DNA of 64,000 nucleotides from a bacterium (GTDB lineage Bacteria > Bacillota > Clostridia > Lachnospirales > Lachnospiraceae), in NCBI GenBank assembly GCA_004562765.1, contig SFRL01000005.1, positions 22,762-86,761 on the forward strand. The letters run 5' to 3'. Below, one piece after another: positions 59,559 to 64,000 of this stretch. Both the position numbers and the translations under genes were made by a program. The notes under the pieces are model-generated. The model was not told the DNA's origin. It saw only the letters and a list, made by a program, of their open reading frames with translations, and made no database searches. Numbering within the stretch: the first letter of the stretch is position 1; every line of letters begins with the position of its first letter.

Positions 59559-61847
59559 CTATGATACGCGGTTATAATTGATCAGGCATCCCTTTAAGAT
59601 GATCTCACGCTCATCGTCCGTCAGATCGCCCAGCGTCATCGTAAATTCTTTCAGTCCGCCATCCTTCACAGCATACGCGGTAATCAAATCCGCTTTCTCC
59701 TCAACTGCCTTGCGGATGCCCGGAACCCAGATATAATCACCGTTTGCAAAGGGCAGTTCTCCCTCGGGAATGATAAAGGGAAGCATACCCCAGTTGATCA
59801 GGTTGGAGCGATATCGCTTTGTTGCGTACTCGTTGGCGATATTTGCCCAGCCGCCAAGCACCTTCTGACAGGAAGCAGCCTGCTCACGCGCAGATCCGTC
59901 ACCGGGTTTAACGGCAAAGATCGTGCTTCCGATACCGAAATTCTCATGGCTTGCCTCCGGGAACTTCGTCTTAACCACGCCCATGACATCCTTAAGCTCC
60001 GGCAGCTCCTGACAAGGATGTCCGCCTGCGACACGCGCCTTCTCTGCCTTCTGTACCTCTTTTGCACGGGGTACATAATCCGGATCCTTACGGGAAAGCG
60101 TAAACTCTGCCAGTCCAAGCGGATTCGAACGGTAAGAAGAAGTCTCTCCGGAAGGAATGAGCTCATCGGTGGTCGTTACCGGGTCATGGATCTCGGAAAC
60201 GACCTTTAACAGCAGATTTTCTGTCAGAGCGGACATTTCCGGCCAATCCTTGATATTGGGTCCGAGCTTGATGGGCTCCTCCGGATGTGCCACACCCTTG
60301 CTGTCATAGACACGATTCTCGTAGATCGTCTTGTCAAAGAAGTACTTCGGCTTTGTATAGTTTACATCAAATTCAGTTGCAGGAGTCAGATAACCTTTAT
60401 TGGCTGCAGTCGCTGCGATGGAACGCGCATCCATCAGTGCTACAGACGCGATCTGTCCGTTCTGTACCTTTGAACCCTCGCGGTTCGGGAAGTTACGCGT
60501 AGAGTGGCGGATGGAGAAACCGTTGTTTGCAGGCGTATCTCCCGCGCCAAAGCAAGGTCCGCAGAATGCGGTCTTAAGGATCGCACCGGTCTGCATGATC
60601 TTTGCAGCCGCACCGTTTTTCACCAGCTCCATATAGATTGGCATACTTGCCGGGTAAACACTCAGTGTAAACTCATCCGGTCCAATGCTTGCGCCCGCCA
60701 GAATGTCTGCAGCGTCACAGATATTTTCAAATCCGCCGCCGGCACAGCCTGCGATGATACCCTGATCGACATACAGCTTTCCGTCGCGTACTTTTTCCTT
60801 CAGATTCAAGTCTACCGCACCGTTAAAGCTGATCTTTGCGCGCTTCTCGCAGTCATCTAAGATATCCATCAGATTCGCGTTCAGCTCGCGGATCGTATAT
60901 GCATTGCTGGGATGGAACGGCATCGCGATCATGGGCTCGATCTCATCCAGATCGATCTCGATACAGCCGTCATAATAGCTGACAGCTGCCGGATGCAACT
61001 CCTTGAAATCGCCGCTTCTTCCGTGAATGTCATACCATTCCTTCACCTTGCCGTCTGTACTCCAGATAGAGGACAGACAGGTCGTCTCTGTCGTCATCAC
61101 ATCGATGCCAATTCGTGTATCCACACTCAGGTTTGCAACACCGGGTCCTACGAACTCCATCACTTTATTTTTTACATAACCCTTATCAAATACCTCTCCG
61201 ATGATGGCGATCGCAACGTCCTGCGGTCCGACACCGGGCTTTAAGCTGCCCTTTAAATATACGGCTACCACGCCGGGCATCTTGATATCATAGGTCTGTG
61301 AGAGCAGCTGCTTTACAAGCTCCGGACCTCCCTCGCCCATTGCCATGGTTCCGAGCGCGCCGTAACGGGTGTGGGAATCCGATCCGAGGATCATCTTTCC
61401 GCCGCCGGCAAGCATCTCGCGCGCATACTGGTGGATCACTGCCTGATGAGGAGGCACATAGACGCCACCGTACTTCTTCGCACAGCTCAGTCCAAACATG
61501 TGATCATCCTCATTGATGGTTCCGCCGACTGCGCACAGTGAATTGTGGCAGTTTGTCAGCACATAAGGAATCGGAAATTTTTCCAGTCCTGACGCACGCG
61601 CCGTCTGAATAATGCCGACAAATGTAATGTCATGGCTGGTGAGCTTGTCAAATTTGATCTGCAGCTCATCCATATTCCCGGATGTATTGTGCTCCTTTAA
61701 AATATTGTAAGCAAGGGTTCCTTTTTTTGCTTCCTCCTTTGCAGGGGCGCTTCCCGTCTTATTCTGCAGGATTGCCGCTGCCTCACCGGTGTCTGCAATG
61801 ATCTCGTTCTCATTTACAAGATAGACACCACCATCATATAATTTCAT
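59559..61847 (-). CDS. Aconitase-family hydratase
   Basis: 762 residues from ATG 61847 (GGAGG upstream; a longer frame lacks support). Fe-S cluster ligands in AFCGPCFGAGDTPANNGFS and IAGCAGGGFENICDA region; substrate loop IRHSTRNFPNREGSKVQNGQ; swivel domain SSYRSNPLGLAEFTLSRKDP and RYRSNLINWGMLPF. Belongs to the aconitase superfamily, of the YbhJ-like hydratase type; true citrate activity not established. Confidence 0.85.
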   Translation of the reverse strand: MKLYDGGVYLVNENEIIADTGEAAAILQNKTGSAPAKEEAKKGTLAYNILKEHNTSGNMDELQIKFDKLTSHDITFVGIIQTARASGLEKFPIPYVLTNCHNSLCAVGGTINEDDHMFGLSCAKKYGGVYVPPHQAVIHQYAREMLAGGGKMILGSDSHTRYGALGTMAMGEGGPELVKQLLSQTYDIKMPGVVAVYLKGSLKPGVGPQDVAIAIIGEVFDKGYVKNKVMEFVGPGVANLSVDTRIGIDVMTTETTCLSSIWSTDGKVKEWYDIHGRSGDFKELHPAAVSYYDGCIEIDLDEIEPMIAMPFHPSNAYTIRELNANLMDILDDCEKRAKISFNGAVDLNLKEKVRDGKLYVDQGIIAGCAGGGFENICDAADILAGASIGPDEFTLSVYPASMPIYMELVKNGAAAKIMQTGAILKTAFCGPCFGAGDTPANNGFSIRHSTRNFPNREGSKVQNGQIASVALMDARSIAATAANKGYLTPATEFDVNYTKPKYFFDKTIYENRVYDSKGVAHPEEPIKLGPNIKDWPEMSALTENLLLKVVSEIHDPVTTTDELIPSGETSSYRSNPLGLAEFTLSRKDPDYVPRAKEVQKAEKARVAGGHPCQELPELKDVMGVVKTKFPEASHENFGIGSTIFAVKPGDGSAREQAASCQKVLGGWANIANEYATKRYRSNLINWGMLPFIIPEGELPFANGDYIWVPGIRKAVEEKADLITAYAVKDGGLKEFTMTLGDLTDDEREIILKGCLINYNRVS

Positions 61848-61879
61848 GCTTTTTTCCTCCCTTGTATTTGTACTTATTT

Positions 61880-62746
61880 TTAAAACCATTTTTTATGCCG
61901 TCTGTGATGCCCCGTCTGCTCCTCGCCGGATTCCTTTGCTCTTTCCGGATCATTCAGACCGTCGACATCCCATTCCACACCTGAAAGGTCGATCTCCATC
62001 TCTTTTGCCTCTATCGGATCCGCATCCGGCAGATCAGGTATATCTTCATCCATCGCACCGGTTTCTCCGGCGGAGGTTTTATCCTCTGTGCGCTGTTCCT
62101 CTTCCGGTGACTGCGTCACATCCGTCTGCTCGTCCTCTTCCAACTCGATACCGGCATTGCGGAAATATTCCTTATTGATACGGATCTCTGTCTTTACATC
62201 CGCGAACTGGCTCTTTTCTTTCGGCACCCCGAATCTTCGGCCGTGTTTTTCTTTTTCGCGCTCAATCTCTTTGTTGCGCTCCTCGATCAGAGAAAGATAT
62301 TTCTCGGTATCCACCAGATCCTGCAGCTGGGATTTCAGCTCCAGCTGGTTGGTGCGGACAATCTGCTTCTTCTCCTCCAGGTCTTTGATCATGGCATCCT
62401 GAACCGCGCGGATCTGTTCCGTGGATTCATCCATGATCGCCTGTATGTGGTTCAGCGCCTCATCCGTGTACATGACAGAGGCCGCATAGATATCCTCCGC
62501 CTTTCGGCTGGCATCCCAGATGATCTTATCTCCCTGCTTTTTATGCTCGCGTTCTGCCTTATCGCGACTCTGCTTTGTCAGCTCATACTCCTCCATGATC
62601 TCATAGATGCTGGCGTTGAGCCGGTCGATCAGACCAAACATTTCCTGTTTATTTACAATGATACGATCCTTGTCATATACCTCGCTCCGGGAGATCAGCA
62701 CATGGATATCACGTAATACTTTCTCTAATTTGTCCTGTGAACTCAT
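61880..62746 (-). CDS. Coiled-coil cytoplasmic protein, unknown
   Basis: 288 residues. Long coiled coil (LINKQEMF-like start, then EEYELTKQSRDKAEREHKKQ ... DLEEKKQIVRTNQLELKSQL) and an acidic C-terminus ending in HHRRHKKWF. DivIVA-like appearance, but no clear family. Lies between the hydratase and the PurM-like gene. Confidence 0.6.
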   Translation of the reverse strand: MSSQDKLEKVLRDIHVLISRSEVYDKDRIIVNKQEMFGLIDRLNASIYEIMEEYELTKQSRDKAEREHKKQGDKIIWDASRKAEDIYAASVMYTDEALNHIQAIMDESTEQIRAVQDAMIKDLEEKKQIVRTNQLELKSQLQDLVDTEKYLSLIEERNKEIEREKEKHGRRFGVPKEKSQFADVKTEIRINKEYFRNAGIELEEDEQTDVTQSPEEEQRTEDKTSAGETGAMDEDIPDLPDADPIEAKEMEIDLSGVEWDVDGLNDPERAKESGEEQTGHHRRHKKWF

Positions 62747-62765
62747 AGGTTCTTTTTTTCCTTCC

Positions 62766-63704
62766 TTATATGTATCGTATCTCCTTGCCGGGAGTCTCGA
62801 TCAGACCCAGCGGCACCGGCCGCTCGCCGCACTCATCAATAATATCGATCACGCGGTCCGCATCCTTCTCCGACACAATAAACAGCATTCCGACACCCAT
62901 ATTGCAGGTTGCGCGCAGCTGCTCCAGCGGAATATTGCCATCCTGATGCAGCATCAGATACAGCGGCGGTATATTCTGTTTCGGCTGCTTGATCACTGCG
63001 CCGCAGTTTTCCGGCAGGAGCTTATGCAATGCCGCATCCAGTCCACCGTGGGCAACCTGAATGCATCGGCTGACGGAAATGCCCTCGCGATACAGCGCCT
63101 CAAGTGCCTTCTGATAACAGCGCGTCGGCTGCATCAAAAGCTCTCCCAGCGTGCTCTGCAGATTCTCATAATATACTTCCATGCTGGTCTTTGTCAAAAA
63201 GAGCTTTTTCTTTGCCGCCACGTAGCCGTTGTTATGTAAACCGTCCGATGCAAGACCCATGATCACATCGGAGCGCCTGATCTCCTGTTTATCCTTTACT
63301 TTTCCCCTGTCTAAAATGCCTACCGCGAAACCTACCATATCGTACTGATCATAATGGAAAATGTCCGGCAGTTCCATGATCTCACTGCCCGCGTAGGCGA
63401 TGCCGATCTCCTCGCAGGAACGGCGTGCGCCCGCTTCCAGATCCTCGATCTTATCCTTCTTTGGTCTCGCACAGGAAATCGTGTCATAGAAAAACAGCGG
63501 TTTAGCGCCTGCTGCGACCAAGTCATTCACACAAACAGCTACACAATCACTTCCGATCGTATCATAGCGCTCCAGTTCTGCCGCAATGGACAGCTTTCCG
63601 CTGACACCATGTGTTTTTGAAATCAGCACCGGATCGATCATGCTCCGATAAACACCGATCGGTATCTCATTTGTAAGTGTCTGTAATCCCAGTCTCTCTC
63701 TCAC
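62766..63704 (-). CDS. PurM-like (AIR synthase family) protein
   Basis: 312 residues from GTG 63704 (GGGG upstream; a longer GTG frame to 63887 lacks support). YDTIGSDCVAVCVNDLVAAG and AKPLFFYDTISCARP match PurM; the next motif reads AGSEIMELPDIF instead of GGETAEMPxMY, then YDMVGFAVGILDRGKV and LASDGLHNNGYVAAKKK. Probably ATP-binding; the altered motif makes true AIR synthase uncertain. Bases 63705-63906 hold no other gene. Confidence 0.78.
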   Translation of the reverse strand: MRERLGLQTLTNEIPIGVYRSMIDPVLISKTHGVSGKLSIAAELERYDTIGSDCVAVCVNDLVAAGAKPLFFYDTISCARPKKDKIEDLEAGARRSCEEIGIAYAGSEIMELPDIFHYDQYDMVGFAVGILDRGKVKDKQEIRRSDVIMGLASDGLHNNGYVAAKKKLFLTKTSMEVYYENLQSTLGELLMQPTRCYQKALEALYREGISVSRCIQVAHGGLDAALHKLLPENCGAVIKQPKQNIPPLYLMLHQDGNIPLEQLRATCNMGVGMLFIVSEKDADRVIDIIDECGERPVPLGLIETPGKEIRYI

Positions 63705-63906
63705 AAGTAAACCCCTTACCTTAAAAAATATTTGCGGCAAAATACCACTAACTAGTATTCTATCATTTTTCCCCTTAATTTCATACACTTTTTTGGTCCT
63801 GCCGGTAATTTTTCTTAATGATCTGCCTGTAAATACCGTATTTTGACAATTACAGCCAAAACAACCCCCAATTATTAAGTCACACACTATCTTAAGTTTC
63901 GGGACT

Positions 63907-63990
63907 GTTCAACACGTACAGCCCGCCTGACCAGCGGACTCCCACGTGTTGAACACGGGACAGCTGTCTAACACATGGATCGCTGTCCCG
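63907..63990. repeat. Two adjacent inverted repeats
   Basis: GTTCAACACGT (63907-63917) with ACGTGTTGAAC (63944-63954), then CGGGACAGC (63956-63964) with GCTGTCCCG (63982-63990). Both arms are perfect. Could form a structured RNA or be part of an intergenic repeat element. Confidence 0.6.
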
Positions 63991-64000
63991 AACCTGAAAA

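Noticed and set aside
1..64000. CRISPR array
   Set aside because: No regularly spaced direct repeats were seen by eye in any gene-free stretch.

Overview
The window comes from a motile, spore-forming Clostridia chromosome, most likely Lachnospiraceae. The evidence is a Tad/Flp pilus operon with Flp1-like pilin and DUF5702 genes, BofA next to a DUF2508 gene, flagellin with FliS, GlgB, and an aconitase-like hydratase. Roughly 40.7 kb of it is one apparently intact contractile-tailed prophage integrated inside the pilus ATPase gene cpaF.

Layout. 1-4745 (minus strand) is the distal Tad operon: 3' half of cpaF, tadB, tadC, flp, DUF5702 gene, tadE (cut by the window edge). 4746-45419 is the prophage. 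45420-47229 is the 5' part of cpaF and a tadZ/cpaE-like gene. 47388-64000 is ordinary host sequence: bofA, DUF2508 gene, fliS, flagellin, a large FliK-like gene, glgB, a TPR/P-loop protein, an AI-2E family permease, an aconitase-like hydratase, a coiled-coil protein and a PurM-like protein.

The prophage reads right to left apart from the lysogeny end. That end (42.2-45.4 kb, plus strand) holds a cI-like repressor, a membrane protein and a large serine integrase beside the att site. The early block (42.0-27.2 kb, minus) carries a tRNA-Ile(UAU), a HUH rolling-circle-type Rep with an antisense RNA in its leader, ParA and ParB, Ssb, two DNA methyltransferases, an OGG1-like glycosylase, nucleases and many small proteins. 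The late block (27.1-4.8 kb) is PBSX/Xkd-like: terminase, portal, ClpP-like protease, HK97 capsid, sheath and tube, a frameshifted tail chaperone, tape measure, baseplate, a diversified receptor-binding protein, reverse transcriptase, holin and endolysin.

Main points of interest. (1) A diversity-generating retroelement: the template repeat at 8283-8393 and the variable repeat at 8526-8636 differ at 11 of 111 positions, and every difference is at a coding-strand adenine of the template; the reverse transcriptase has an unusual HADD active site and no Avd gene is visible. (2) Both att half-sites can be read, giving a near-symmetric attP around a GA core; excision would restore cpaF exactly in frame, so pilus function may be phage-controlled. 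(3) Rep, antisense RNA, ParA, ParB and candidate partition sites resemble a plasmid replicon inside a tailed phage. (4) The tail chaperone has a textbook -1 frameshift site.
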